From NCBI GenBank assembly GCA_000333855.2, contig CM007314.1:1311642-1375641 (forward strand): a stretch of 64,000 bases of DNA, written 5' to 3'. Of this stretch, positions 53,948 through 64,000 are shown one piece after another. The position numbers were made by a program, and so were the translations under genes. The notes under the pieces are model-generated. The model made no database searches, was not told where the DNA came from, and saw only the letters and a program-made list of their open reading frames with translations. Numbering within the stretch: position 1 is the stretch's first letter; the number at the start of each line of letters is the position of its first letter. Origin of the DNA: Endotrypanum monterogeii (taxonomy: Eukaryota > Euglenozoa > Kinetoplastea > Trypanosomatida > Trypanosomatidae).

Positions 53948-54697
53948 ATGGGAGCTGTTGCATGGTCCCCCGATGTGGTAGAGGATCTTCTCTTCCGGCA
54001 GTTCATCAAGGATGAGGACATCTCCGGTCAGCTTCCTCCTTGTCCCCAAGTGGCGAGCGAAAATTTTCTAGAGCGGTACGACCAGGCAACGAAGATTCTT
54101 TTTTCGTACGTGCGCAACGGCCCAGTGTCCGCGCTTGCCTCACAGAACGTAAATACAGCCGCTGCCGCTGCCAAAAACGGCCTTGCCACACCTGTGAAAG
54201 GATTCATAGGACGCACCCCAGCGACCAAGCCGGTTCCTCCAGAGTCGGTGCGGTCGTTTGTTCGCACGGCCACACCAACCCCGGCTCCCACAAGTCGTGC
54301 ACCATCGGTGCAGAAGGCCACCACCAGCTCTCCCCAACTCGCAAAGGCAAAGCGGCAGCGCGTGGAGTGGCCATCAGATGTGCCCACGAATCAGCTGCTG
54401 AAGAGCAATAGCCGCTCCAAGGTAGCGCACTTGACAGCGAAACGGGTGGCGGCGCAACAGGGCGTTGACCCTGACCTCATTTTCGCTCAGAACTCCGGAG
54501 ATCTTCCCCTAAACACGATCTTTGCCCCGTATCCCAGGGCCCTCAAATCAGTCTCAGCCATGCGTAACGCCAGCGGCGACTGGCGCACGGATACCTTCAC
54601 TCGTGAAGAAGAGGAGTCGTACAAGAAAGACTTGGGATATATGCATTGTGGCCCCAGTCAATGCACCTATGGGATATGGCTGCCATCCCAGCCCTGA
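53948..54697 (+). CDS. Conserved-looking hypothetical protein
   Basis: 249 aa; not recognised. The first 60 residues (MGAVAWSPDVV to ATKILFSYVRN) look helical and acidic/hydrophobic. Residues ~65-145 are rich in Ala, Pro, Ser and Thr and probably disordered. Residues ~145-175 are basic, with KAKRQRVEWP resembling a nuclear localisation signal. The end is more ordered and acidic (VDPDLIFAQNSGDLPLNTIF, then FTREEEESYKKDLGY). Codon usage is that of neighbouring genes, so coding is well supported. The start is the first in-frame ATG after the acceptor; further upstream the frame crosses that tract. Gly2 is not in a good myristoylation context because residue 6 is Trp. Confidence 0.8.
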   Translation: MGAVAWSPDVVEDLLFRQFIKDEDISGQLPPCPQVASENFLERYDQATKILFSYVRNGPVSALASQNVNTAAAAAKNGLATPVKGFIGRTPATKPVPPESVRSFVRTATPTPAPTSRAPSVQKATTSSPQLAKAKRQRVEWPSDVPTNQLLKSNSRSKVAHLTAKRVAAQQGVDPDLIFAQNSGDLPLNTIFAPYPRALKSVSAMRNASGDWRTDTFTREEEESYKKDLGYMHCGPSQCTYGIWLPSQP

Positions 54698-57253
54698 GCA
54701 GGCGCGTATAAGAAAGGGAGGGGGGGGACGTCGATCATGAGAAGGCGGGTAGTGTTCTTCTTGCCGATTTGGTGTGTCCGTCTTGTGAGAGTGGTCGATC
54801 AAATAGGGTGCTTTTTTTTTTTGCAGCGCTCCGCTCTTGCCCGAAGGGGGCGGGGGGCTCATCGCGGGATACGTAGAGCTCCCTCTTGTTCACGGGGTCG
54901 CTGGCAGCGACGCACGACTTCCACTGCTCCGAGTCGAGCCTGAAACGTGGCAAACACATGGATACATTCTTCAGCACAGCTTATGTGCTTGCCGCTGGTG
55001 TTTTTTTTTGTTCATGACTAGAGGAAGCAAGAGGTAATCGAAAAGCGGCGGTTGTGGTGCCTCGGTGTGTTTTGACCATGGAAAGCAGTATCGCCGGGCC
55101 CCTGCTCGCTTCCCCCCCCCCCCACACACACACTCACCGTTTTGTGTTTCCATGCAGTCTTCCGACTCTGACACCGTCGTTCACGCAACGTACATGTTCT
55201 CTCTTTCTCTTTTCTCTACCTTTAGATAAGCGTTGATTTTTTTTGTTTTTATTTTTTGTACGCTCCACGTTGTGTTGTTATTTCGTGGCGTAGATCTCTC
55301 GTCCCACTATTTCTTTGGTGGTCTCACGTCCGCTGTTCACGCATGTACGTATGCGTGGTGAGTACTACAGCCGCTCCCCTTTTTTTTTGGGGGGGGGGGA
55401 GGGGCGGAGTATAATTATAGAGTTTTTTTTTTGTATGTGTGGGGGCAGGGGCGGCGCACAAAAGTTCGACCTCAGCGGGTGACTGCAGAGTTAATACACA
55501 CCACGCCTTCAGCCCCTATATTCTTATACACGCCTGTGATCATTCCAACAGTGAATCTCCTAGTCGGGGTCTTGTGGGTGTGTGGGGACCATTCCGCAGA
55601 GTCGCACAGAGGCCTATATATATATATATATATATATTCATGTATATGTGAATTTTTTCTGCGTGGATATAGGTGATTCAGTGAACAATGTAGTCCCGCT
55701 GATCTCAGCTAGTGAAGCGATTGACCTCTCCTGTAGTCTCCTCACCACGTGTCATGAATCAATTTATGGACTTTCTACACGTTCATCTGTTTACACCTCT
55801 CTCGTCAGCGGTGCCTCTTAAAGGTTGTCAGCTCAGTGACACATCCTCTGGAGTTTCAGGGCGACAGACAATCGCTTTTTGACTCGCAAGGCCTGCCTCC
55901 GTTGCGACAGACCGGCGGTGGGGCTGCACATCCCGCGGGCACGCCCGTCCCCCCCTCTCTGTGCCCATGCAACGTCGTCGTTGTTGTCGGGAGGCGGGGC
56001 ACGCAGGGTTCAGGGAAGTGAGAGCGGGGGGGGGGTACATGGTGGAGCGAGGAAGGTAGGATAGGGTGGCGGCGCGAGGGTGGCTGAGGGGGAGGAGTCT
56101 ACACCAATCAGCTCTTCCCCCCCCCCCCTGCCGAGCGCGTGCGCTTGTGATGTGGGCGGCGTGCACCACCCTGGGAGGCGCGCCTGCTGAGGGAGGGGGT
56201 CTTCTGCTCGGGCACACCTCCGGCATGCGCGCCACTGATACTCTGCTGTTTGTTGCCTGGCAAACGCCGGTGTGTCCGCCCTGTAGCAGGACGCCGTGTG
56301 TGGGTGGCTTGTGTGGGGGCGTGCTGTGCACCGCGGGTCCGCCTGGCGCTGATTGCGCGCAGCACACACCCGGAGGAGGTGGGGCGTCACGAAAGGGAAG
56401 GGCTGGCCAAGCGCGTGGCCGGACTGCGCGGCGGAGGCACTAGTCTCAGACGCTCCCTTTCTAGAGGGCGTTAGTCAACAGGCGTAAGTTTGCTAGACTT
56501 GTGTATTTTTTTGTTGTATCTGCTGTAGTTGCATCGCACATCGAATAAAACCCACTCGATTTGTTGCGATTGTTCTCTGTTTTTATTGTTTTTATGAATT
56601 TTTGCTTAATATGGGGCTGTGTTTCTCGTGTCACAAGAAGGCGGAGTGCGCATTAGACGTTGGCGTTCTCGAGTTAGCGCAGTAGCATCTGTTTCTTGAG
56701 GGAGGGGGTGGGTGCCACCGATACTCGGCCGATGACATGCGGAGTACCCGAGGTGTATCCGCCCTTATGGATCTAGCTTGTGGGAGAGATCATCTCGACA
56801 GTAGAAAAAAATTTTTTTTTTCACGACCCCGCCCCTCCTTACCTTCTCTCCTTCCTTTGGTGCTTTTTTTTGCTGATTCGGTCTCTGCACAAAGTGCCGC
56901 CTAGCGACCCGAAAACGAGGGGTTTCACTCTGACTCACTTTCCCACCCTCTTTTTCCGCTTTTTTCCCCCGCAGTTCTTCGGTCTTTGTCACACGGAAAA
57001 CAGAAGAGCTTGTTCTTCTTGCGCTCCTGCGGAAAGGTGCACACATAGACATGTGGTGAAAGGCGGCCCCCTCACGCTTCCGTGGAGCTGCGCATTATTA
57101 GACCGCTGCTCTCCCCCCTCCCCCCTCCCCTCTAATAAAACATAAGAAAAAAAAAAAGGAGACCTGTCGCACTGAACGTCTGACCTTTTTCATGCGTTTG
57201 ATACTTTTCTGCTCGTGCTCACTCTTAATTGGTCTGCCCTGTTTGCCGTGGCG
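54698..57253. other. Intergenic region, partly GC-rich
   Basis: About 2.6 kb without a supported gene. A TA tract at 55615-55637 is followed by a GC-rich block of about 610 bp (55860-56475) with C-runs and G-runs. Overlapping frames on both strands there look like composition artefacts. A C/T-rich tract at 56940-56976 ends tttcccccgcag. Confidence 0.5.
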
Positions 57254-59035
57254 ATGCGATATCCACCGAACACTCGGGTATGGGTAAAGTGTGACGATGG
57301 TGTTTGGTGGCCTGGTGTGCTGAGGGAGACCGATACAGATATGGAGGCTTTCTTGTGCGCCGGTGAGGATTGCTGTGTAGAGTTTTATCACAGCCCAGGC
57401 GAGCTTTTTCCCTGCTTCTCACGAGACGTGGCGCACCTTCGTCCTTTTCATGCAGAGCCACACACCCGAACCCCCGAGGAGAACGATTGGTTTGCTAACG
57501 AGACAGTGGCGGGGGCGGTGGCAAAGGCACTGCGCGAGTGCCAGGGATGCTGCTCCTCGAGCTCTTGTTCTGCCTGCACAACGGGAATGCCAGCTGTTGT
57601 GAGCGAGGAAGAAAACACCCACGAGGGGGTGGCTTTCACTGCCACCCAGCTGCACAACATTCAGGCTCTACTGAACGCGGTGGGCAGTGCAACTGCAACA
57701 CGTCTCCGAGAAGAGATGCGACAAGCACAGGTTCCTCTGACGCGTAAAGGCTTGCACAACCAAGCGCAATACGGCGGCCGCATTCGGAAGCGACAGCGGT
57801 TGGCAGAAAATCCAATTTTCTCGAACCTACCAGAAGTTGCTCAGGGTCGTCTGCACGTGGCAGCGTCTCTTCATGAGCCCCGAGGGACACCAGAGGGTCC
57901 CTCGGATGAGCCCAGCCACGGCACCAGCACGCTCTCGCAGACGCTTCCCACGATTCGTAGTGCACGGGCAAGCTCATCGGATAGCTCTTTCTCGTCGTTC
58001 TCGGCCAGCTCCAGCGAGGGATGCGGGTCGAAGGGGAAGGACGCAGAAGAGATCGCCGTACCTTTTGTACCGGCCGCACGGCGGTTGGTGTTGGAGGTAC
58101 TCCGCCACGACGTCTTCGAGAATCCGTCCAAGTTTGTTTTGTCACCTGTGTATCACTTTGTGGACATCATCGGGGCTGTGGTGGTTGAAAATATGAATTT
58201 GATCACGATGCTCCCCACTCCTCACAAACTTCTCGAAAAACCCATGGGGGGTTTTTCGCGGCAGCAGCGCGTCCTTTTGGTGCCTTTGACACAAAAATAC
58301 GAACACACTACTGGGTGGATGGTGCCAATGGAGATGGAGGGATTGACGCTGTCCATGTCTCTCTATATCAACGACACACTCGTTTCCCTGCCGCCCAACT
58401 GGGCGCTTTCGCCTGCCAAGGAGGTGGCTGCGGTCAAAACAGCCATCACAGTGGATGTCACACCCCTCGTTCTCCCGATCCAAGAGGATGGTTTTTCCTT
58501 ACGGGTAGCCTTCTCTGGCGACGTGGATGAGATGGAAATGTGGCGCGGTGTCATCGCATGTGTGTTTGTGGAAGAGGTGGAACTGGTGCAACTCACTGAA
58601 CGGATCGTGTGTACGTATCGCAAGCCTCCGGTGTCTTCCAGTCAACACTTACCGCCTTCATGCGGTGACCGCAGCGTCGTCGCGATGACGGAGGCGTCTG
58701 TTACAATTCAGTGTCCCATCACCACACTCACAATGGAAACTCCTGTCCGTGGTATGTACTGTGAGCATCTACAGTGCATGGAGCTGACTGCGGTGTTCAT
58801 TCAGTGTATCCGGCGAAACGTATGGAACTGTCCACTTTGCGCGTTGCCGATGAGGCCAGACGACATCGTTGTCAACTATCGCCTGAAGGAGTGGATCGCC
58901 TCGCATTCACCGGATGTGTTGGCGGGTGTCGAGTATGTCGTGGAGACGAGTGTTGGCAGCCCTCTCAAAATTGTATACAAATCTGCGAGACATGGGCAGC
59001 ACCCCACTTTTGAGGTTGTGGACGATGAGGAGTAA
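57254..59035 (+). CDS. PWWP and SP-RING (MIZ) protein, likely SUMO E3 ligase
   Basis: 593 aa. Residues ~1-65 resemble a PWWP/Tudor-type chromatin reader: RVWVKCDDGVWWPG (8-21), then VEFYHSPGELFPCF and HLRPF. Residues 487-529 form an SP-RING: CPIT at 487, Cys503, His505, Cys508, Cys526 and Cys529, with MELTAVF and WNCPLC as in PIAS/SIZ/MMS21 proteins, which pass SUMO from UBC9 to substrates. Between them lie Ser-rich disorder (~235-265) and a PINIT-like region (~275-455). Joining a PWWP-like reader to an SP-RING suggests a chromatin-directed SUMO ligase in the nucleus; that is inference. The ATG at 57254 starts the PWWP; a GTG 13 codons upstream was not used. Confidence 0.9.
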   Translation: MRYPPNTRVWVKCDDGVWWPGVLRETDTDMEAFLCAGEDCCVEFYHSPGELFPCFSRDVAHLRPFHAEPHTRTPEENDWFANETVAGAVAKALRECQGCCSSSSCSACTTGMPAVVSEEENTHEGVAFTATQLHNIQALLNAVGSATATRLREEMRQAQVPLTRKGLHNQAQYGGRIRKRQRLAENPIFSNLPEVAQGRLHVAASLHEPRGTPEGPSDEPSHGTSTLSQTLPTIRSARASSSDSSFSSFSASSSEGCGSKGKDAEEIAVPFVPAARRLVLEVLRHDVFENPSKFVLSPVYHFVDIIGAVVVENMNLITMLPTPHKLLEKPMGGFSRQQRVLLVPLTQKYEHTTGWMVPMEMEGLTLSMSLYINDTLVSLPPNWALSPAKEVAAVKTAITVDVTPLVLPIQEDGFSLRVAFSGDVDEMEMWRGVIACVFVEEVELVQLTERIVCTYRKPPVSSSQHLPPSCGDRSVVAMTEASVTIQCPITTLTMETPVRGMYCEHLQCMELTAVFIQCIRRNVWNCPLCALPMRPDDIVVNYRLKEWIASHSPDVLAGVEYVVETSVGSPLKIVYKSARHGQHPTFEVVDDEE

Positions 59036-59696
59036 TGACCGTGATTCCATGAAGATGGTGGAAACAACACCACATTGATCACTGAGCAGAGAAAGGTGTT
59101 CGATACGACTTCACTATTTTCATAGCTTGACGTGAGCGCACTCGTCGACCGTCACTAACGCAGATCCGCTTCTCCGCTACTCAACTGAACGCCTTATTGC
59201 CTAGTCCACTTGATTGTGTCGAAGGGGATTGCTCATAGGGGAAGTGCAACAATCGAGAAAGGATAAGCGTCACTCAGCTACCACAAAAGTGAATACACAC
59301 ACACGACTTCTCTCACAGTAATGCTGCACTTCAACAGTACAACCGGAAAAAAAAAGGCCTTCAGGGGCGGGGCGCCGTGGTAGTGATAAGGGCAACGCCG
59401 CCGAGCGTGAATGGTCCCTGAATTTCTGGCGTCTCTCCATTGCGAATTCACAAGCAACTCACTAGAGCTCTTTCACCTTACGTAGCGGGTGCGAAGAGGG
59501 AGCGACTGCATGATGGTATCATATGCAATATGTGGGTGTCTCTGTGCGTTGGTCTTCTTTTTCCACTTCGTCTCCCTCGTTTACTTCTACAAAATCTTCT
59601 ACTGTTCATGTTTCTTTCACATCGACACATTCTTTTTTTTTTTCCGAACTCCCCTTAGCTAACCACTGTTTGTTTGTCGCATTATTCCTCTTTATA
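59036..59696. other. 5' flank of METK copy 1
   Basis: About 660 bp without a gene, ending with a T-rich tract and AG at 59657-59658. Confidence 0.5.
59627..59658 (+). promoter_or_regulatory. Candidate trans-splice acceptor, METK copy 1
   Basis: cattctttttttttttccga then actccccttag, AG at 59657-59658; 5' UTR of about 38 nt. Confidence 0.55.
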
Positions 59697-60875
59697 ATGT
59701 CCGTCCACAACATCCTCTTTTCCTCCGAGCACGTGACGGAGGGTCACCCGGACAAGCTGTGCGATCAGGTATCTGACGCTGTGCTTGATGCGTGCCTTAG
59801 CAGCGACCCGTTCTCGAAGGTGGCGTGCGAGTCGTGCGCGAAGACCGGCATGGTGATGGTGTTTGGCGAGATCACGACGAAGGCGGTGCTAGACTACCAG
59901 AAGATTGTCCGCAACGCGATCAAGGACATAGGCTTCGACTCCGCGGAGAAGGGCCTAGACTACGAGTCGTGCAACGTGCTGGTCGCGATTGAGCAGCAAT
60001 CGCCGGATATCTTTCAGGGTCTTGGCGACTTCGATGGCGAGGATCTCGGTGCTGGGGACCAGGGCATGATGTTCGGGTACGCGACGGACGAGACGGAAAC
60101 GTTGATGCCACTGACGTACGAGTTGGCTCGCGGTCTTGCAAAAAAGTACAGCGAGTTGCGCCGCGATGGTAGCTTAGAGTGGGCGCGCCCGGATGCGAAG
60201 ACACAGGTGACGGTGGAGTACGACTACGACACGCGTGAGGGTAAGCAGGTGCTGACACCGAAGCGCGTGGCTGTGGTGCTGATCTCTGCGCAGCACGACG
60301 AACACGTGACGAACGAGAAAATCCGTGTGGACCTCATGGAAAAAGTGATCAAGACTGTGATTCCTGCGAACATGCTTGACGCAGAGACGAAATACTGGCT
60401 GAACCCCTCTGGCCGCTTTGTGCGCGGCGGTCCGCATGGAGACGCGGGTTTGACGGGCCGCAAGATTATAGTGGACACGTACGGTGGCTGGGGTGCTCAC
60501 GGTGGCGGTGCTTTCTCTGGGAAGGACCCGTCGAAGGTTGATCGCTCCGCCGCGTATGCCGCACGCTGGATCGCAAAGTCCATTGTGGCAGGTGGCCTGG
60601 CGCGCCGCTGTCTTGTGCAGCTGGCGTACGCGATTGGCGTATCAGAGCCGCTGAGCATGCACGTGGAGACGTACGGAACCGGAAAGTACGATGACGCAAA
60701 GCTGCTCGAGCTTGTGAAGAAGAACTTCAAGCTCCGCCCGTACGATATCATCAAGGAGCTGAACCTGCGTCGCCCCATCTACTCCGAGACTTCTCGGTTC
60801 GGCCACTTCGGCCGCAAGGACGAGTCTGGCATGGGCGGGTTCACCTGGGAAGTCCCTAAGAAGCTGGTGGAGTGA
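59697..60875 (+). CDS. METK: S-adenosylmethionine synthetase, copy 1
   Basis: 392 aa, the usual eukaryotic length. Makes S-adenosylmethionine from methionine and ATP, the methyl donor for RNA cap, protein and lipid methylation and a source for polyamines; cytosolic. Family motifs are complete: [15 protein letters not shown] near the start, [22 protein letters not shown], and [20 protein letters not shown] with the substrate-binding Gly-rich loop. The start follows directly after the acceptor and a shared ttattcctctttata block. A second copy starts 2.3 kb after its stop and is identical as far as visible. Tandem METK copies are known in Leishmania. Confidence 0.98.
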   Translation: MSVHNILFSSEHVTEGHPDKLCDQVSDAVLDACLSSDPFSKVACESCAKTGMVMVFGEITTKAVLDYQKIVRNAIKDIGFDSAEKGLDYESCNVLVAIEQQSPDIFQGLGDFDGEDLGAGDQGMMFGYATDETETLMPLTYELARGLAKKYSELRRDGSLEWARPDAKTQVTVEYDYDTREGKQVLTPKRVAVVLISAQHDEHVTNEKIRVDLMEKVIKTVIPANMLDAETKYWLNPSGRFVRGGPHGDAGLTGRKIIVDTYGGWGAHGGGAFSGKDPSKVDRSAAYAARWIAKSIVAGGLARRCLVQLAYAIGVSEPLSMHVETYGTGKYDDAKLLELVKKNFKLRPYDIIKELNLRRPIYSETSRFGHFGRKDESGMGGFTWEVPKKLVE

Positions 60876-63202
60876 GCGATGAGCGTCACAGTGACCGCTG
60901 CCCTTATGACGGGTGGTGTATATATATTAAAAATATATATATATATATATCTGTTCACTCTTGTGTTTGAATCCCGATTGCATAGGGTAGTACTGCTATC
61001 CCGTAGGTTTCCGAGAGGTTGTGGAGCCTAGAGAGGAGCAGGAGGCGCAGTGATCTACACATGCGGACCCACTAGGACGCCACCTATGAGGTTAAAAGTC
61101 AGCTTAGGTTCCCAACTCTCTTTGTCGTGTATGAACTCGGGTGGACACATTTGATGCTCACCGCTGTGCTGCTGAAGCTTCTCTGCGATTTTGTAAAATG
61201 TTCAAGCGGTTCTCATCTCCTCGGTCTCTTGTAGTGGTTGTGTCTTCTCGAGCTCCTCATCGTTTTTGAATATCTCACTGGTCGGAAACACCTGATTCCG
61301 CGCTGTAGTCGCTGTGGGCAGTGCTCGTTATGTCGGTAGCCGAAAAGAAAGGATTAAGTTTTTTTTTTTTTTGAAATTCTAAGAACCTCTTTTTACTATA
61401 ATTTCATTATGTTCCTTTTTTTTTCCACCTCTTCCTTCTCCCTTTTCTCCTTCCCTCCCTCCCTCCATCCATCTCTCATTTTTTTTTTTCCTTCGCTGTG
61501 TTTTTCCTATGTAAAGCTAAAGGGTCGAGATTTATAAACCATCTTTTTTTCCCAGTTGGTTTTGCGTGTGCACACATCTCACACACGTTTTTCTCCCTTG
61601 CTATACACTAGACTCTTCTCAGACGCGGTGTACAAGGTGCGTGCCTGTGTGGGTGACTCTGTGGTGGTTCGGCAAAGTGTGAACAGAACTTCGCATCAAG
61701 TCAAACATGGCCTCCAGGGAAAAAGGACGAAGCGAGAGGGAAAAAAGGACGAGGACAAAAGATATGGCGTGGCGAGAGCGGATAACCACACTACCCCCAC
61801 AGTCTATACAGTAGGACGGAGGCGGGAAAAAAAAAGAGAGCCCCGGTTGCACTGAGATTCACATCTTCGCTCTTGGATCTGTAAGGGTGAGGTCAGAAAC
61901 ATTCTTCAAAAGGATCTAGCAGAAAGCAGAGGTCATGCTGGCCTGCTGCGGATCATCTGGTCAGGTCGGCTGAATCCATTATAAAGAGCAACCGTGCATC
62001 TCTGCTTTTCCTCCTTCAGACTCGTTCTTGCAGCTCAACCTTCGGTTTTTTTTTCTCTCTGCACTTCTCGTCTTCTGGAAAAACAAACAGAAAGTGTTTT
62101 CTTTCCACTCAAGCCGGTTTTGTTTCCTCATGCTACTAAGCGAGTCAGCGCGCCGAGGGAAACACCAGGGAAGAGTCATCTGATTTTCTCTAATTTTAAA
62201 GGAAAAAAGATTTATTTTTCGTGTGTCTGTGGCTCATGAATGAGCATGATGAAAATAATCAGACGGACTCACCGGCACATCATTACACTAGCTCTATATG
62301 TGCTATCTGTGAAGACAGTCAAGAGAAGTTGTTTGGTAACAGGCTTCTTCTTCTGACGAGCGTTTATTTTGAAGGGTGAGAAAAATTTGAAGGAGTAAGT
62401 CTCGTATTTTAGCTTCTCATTTCATTCATCAATGTCTCTAATGAAGTGGTGCATTTTTTCTTTTTTTTTTATTGTTGAGGGGAAACGGTTCAAAGAAAAA
62501 AAAACGAAAACAAAAACAAAAAAGAAAGAGTGAAGGCCGAGGAAGCGATTCACCTTTGGGTTTTGGCATTCTTCTCTCTTCGTCTTGAAGAAGTCTCCCC
62601 CTTCCATTTGGCGACTCGGAAAGCAGCAACAGAATCCCGGATATACAACAATCAAGATAGACGGTGTCAAGTACCTCAGTCACTAGGGGCCTGAACGCCA
62701 TTCACATGCTTTAAGTGCAGCATATTGCTTAAAGTTTGTCGTGTGCTGCACTGCCGAAATTGTACAGTCTTCCCTTTTCAGCTCCGTTTCATTGAAGAAG
62801 AAAAGAGGGAGAGGAGGAAAGACATAGCCAACCGATTTCTGGTTCCTCCTCGCCTTTAATGAATTCTCACCGTCTGTTTTTTTTTGTGCACAACACTGGA
62901 TGGAATGGCCCTCGGTGAGGGATCGCAACGATACGCACGCAAAGGGTCGTTTTATAGTCAGCTCTTTTCGTCCACATTCTTTTTCTCTCATATATATATT
63001 TCTCCCTGCGACTAAATCAATCTTTTATCATCCCCGTCGTCGTCGTCGTCGTCGTTTTTCGAGCGCCACGACACAACCAACAGTTCGCTCTCTCATTGCA
63101 CTCAAAGCAGCCCTCTCCGCAATATACCTGACTGCAGTAATTTTCCATCAAGTTAAAGTTCATTTCGTCGACAATCCGTCCGATTTTTTATTCCTCTTTA
63201 TA
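60876..63202. other. Spacer between METK copies
   Basis: 2.3 kb without a gene. TA-rich tract at 60917-60951, T-runs near 61360 and 61480, A-run near 62500 and a CGT tract at 63035-63055. No duplication of the copy-1 upstream region is seen except the last 15 nt before the ATG. Confidence 0.55.
63035..63055. repeat. (CGT)n short tandem repeat
   Basis: About seven CGT units in the 5' flank of METK copy 2. Confidence 0.9.
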
Positions 63203-64000
63203 ATGTCCGTCCACAACATCCTCTTTTCCTCCGAGCACGTGACGGAGGGTCACCCGGACAAGCTGTGCGATCAGGTATCTGACGCTGTGCTTGATGCGTG
63301 CCTTAGCAGCGACCCGTTCTCGAAGGTGGCGTGCGAGTCGTGCGCGAAGACCGGCATGGTGATGGTGTTTGGCGAGATCACGACGAAGGCGGTGCTAGAC
63401 TACCAGAAGATTGTCCGCAACGCGATCAAGGACATAGGCTTCGACTCCGCGGAGAAGGGCCTAGACTACGAGTCGTGCAACGTGCTGGTCGCGATTGAGC
63501 AGCAATCGCCGGATATCTTTCAGGGTCTTGGCGACTTCGATGGCGAGGATCTCGGTGCTGGGGACCAGGGCATGATGTTCGGGTACGCGACGGACGAGAC
63601 GGAAACGTTGATGCCACTGACGTACGAGTTGGCTCGCGGTCTTGCAAAAAAGTACAGCGAGTTGCGCCGCGATGGTAGCTTAGAGTGGGCGCGCCCGGAT
63701 GCGAAGACACAGGTGACGGTGGAGTACGACTACGACACGCGTGAGGGTAAGCAGGTGCTGACACCGAAGCGCGTGGCTGTGGTGCTGATCTCTGCGCAGC
63801 ACGACGAACACGTGACGAACGAGAAAATCCGTGTGGACCTCATGGAAAAAGTGATCAAGACTGTGATTCCTGCGAACATGCTTGACGCAGAGACGAAATA
63901 CTGGCTGAACCCCTCTGGCCGCTTTGTGCGCGGCGGTCCGCATGGAGACGCGGGTTTGACGGGCCGCAAGATTATAGTGGACACGTACGGTGGCTGGGGT
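63203..64000 (+). CDS. METK: S-adenosylmethionine synthetase, copy 2 (partial)
   Basis: The first 266 codons are present; the gene runs off the window in the glycine-rich TYGGWG motif. Line-by-line reading shows no difference from copy 1 over 798 nt, and antisense frames in both copies translate identically. Identity reaches 15 nt upstream (ttattcctctttata), then the flanks are unrelated. The encoded enzyme should be the same as copy 1, while the different 5' flank, and perhaps 3' flank, could allow separate expression control. It may be a complete gene beyond the window. Confidence 0.97.
   Translation, partial: MSVHNILFSSEHVTEGHPDKLCDQVSDAVLDACLSSDPFSKVACESCAKTGMVMVFGEITTKAVLDYQKIVRNAIKDIGFDSAEKGLDYESCNVLVAIEQQSPDIFQGLGDFDGEDLGAGDQGMMFGYATDETETLMPLTYELARGLAKKYSELRRDGSLEWARPDAKTQVTVEYDYDTREGKQVLTPKRVAVVLISAQHDEHVTNEKIRVDLMEKVIKTVIPANMLDAETKYWLNPSGRFVRGGPHGDAGLTGRKIIVDTYGGWG

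Noticed and set aside
55828..56443. Long frames on both strands in the GC-rich block
   Set aside because: Low stop frequency follows from high GC; sequences are Arg/Pro/Gly-rich on both strands with no domain.
60961..60985. tttgaatcccgat, resembling a tRNA T-loop
   Set aside because: No cloverleaf stems or B-box context around it.

Overview
This 64-kb window is nuclear DNA of a Leishmania-type trypanosomatid. All recognisable genes lie on the + strand, lack introns and are separated by long gaps full of T- and C-rich tracts followed by AG, as expected of polycistronic transcription with trans-splicing. No strand switch, tRNA, rRNA or CRISPR was seen. The gene set and order (PAS-phosphoglycerate kinase, CAS/CSE1, MKT1, DNA ligase, Yippee, CK1, tandem S-adenosylmethionine synthetase) resemble, from memory, the distal part of Leishmania chromosome 30, which corresponds to part of T. 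brucei chromosome 6. The species cannot be fixed from this sequence.

Layout. 1-8326: no gene seen; it holds T-rich DNA, an assembly gap (2515-2657) and copies of two dispersed repeats (A at 2310 and 7004, B at 5292). 8327-16076: PAS-PGK, whose downstream flank carries repeat C, then the exportin-2 homologue CAS/CSE1. 17995-24367: a small zinc-ribbon protein, an LRR-like protein, a second copy of repeat B, and an unusual protein joining a dynein-D6-like domain to a seven-bladed WD40 propeller. 27006-34224: a TCP11-family protein and MKT1. 34225-40397: a 6.2-kb gap without a gene. 40398-50272: DNA ligase I with a PIP-box, an inverted copy of repeat C, a small candidate N-myristoylated protein, a TTC5-like TPR/OB protein, a Yippee protein and a CK1-family kinase. 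53948-64000: a hypothetical protein, a PWWP plus SP-RING (PIAS/SIZ-type) protein, and two S-adenosylmethionine synthetase copies, the second cut by the window end.

As usual in trypanosomatids, neighbours share transcription rather than a pathway, so control is expected in the untranslated regions. The most striking structure there is repeat C: a 609-bp element downstream of PAS-PGK and, inverted, downstream of DNA ligase. Its 5' boundary coincides with the first base of a possible HDV-like ribozyme resembling the Pr77 hallmark of trypanosomatid retroposons. Several gene starts were moved to the first ATG in frame after a plausible splice acceptor.
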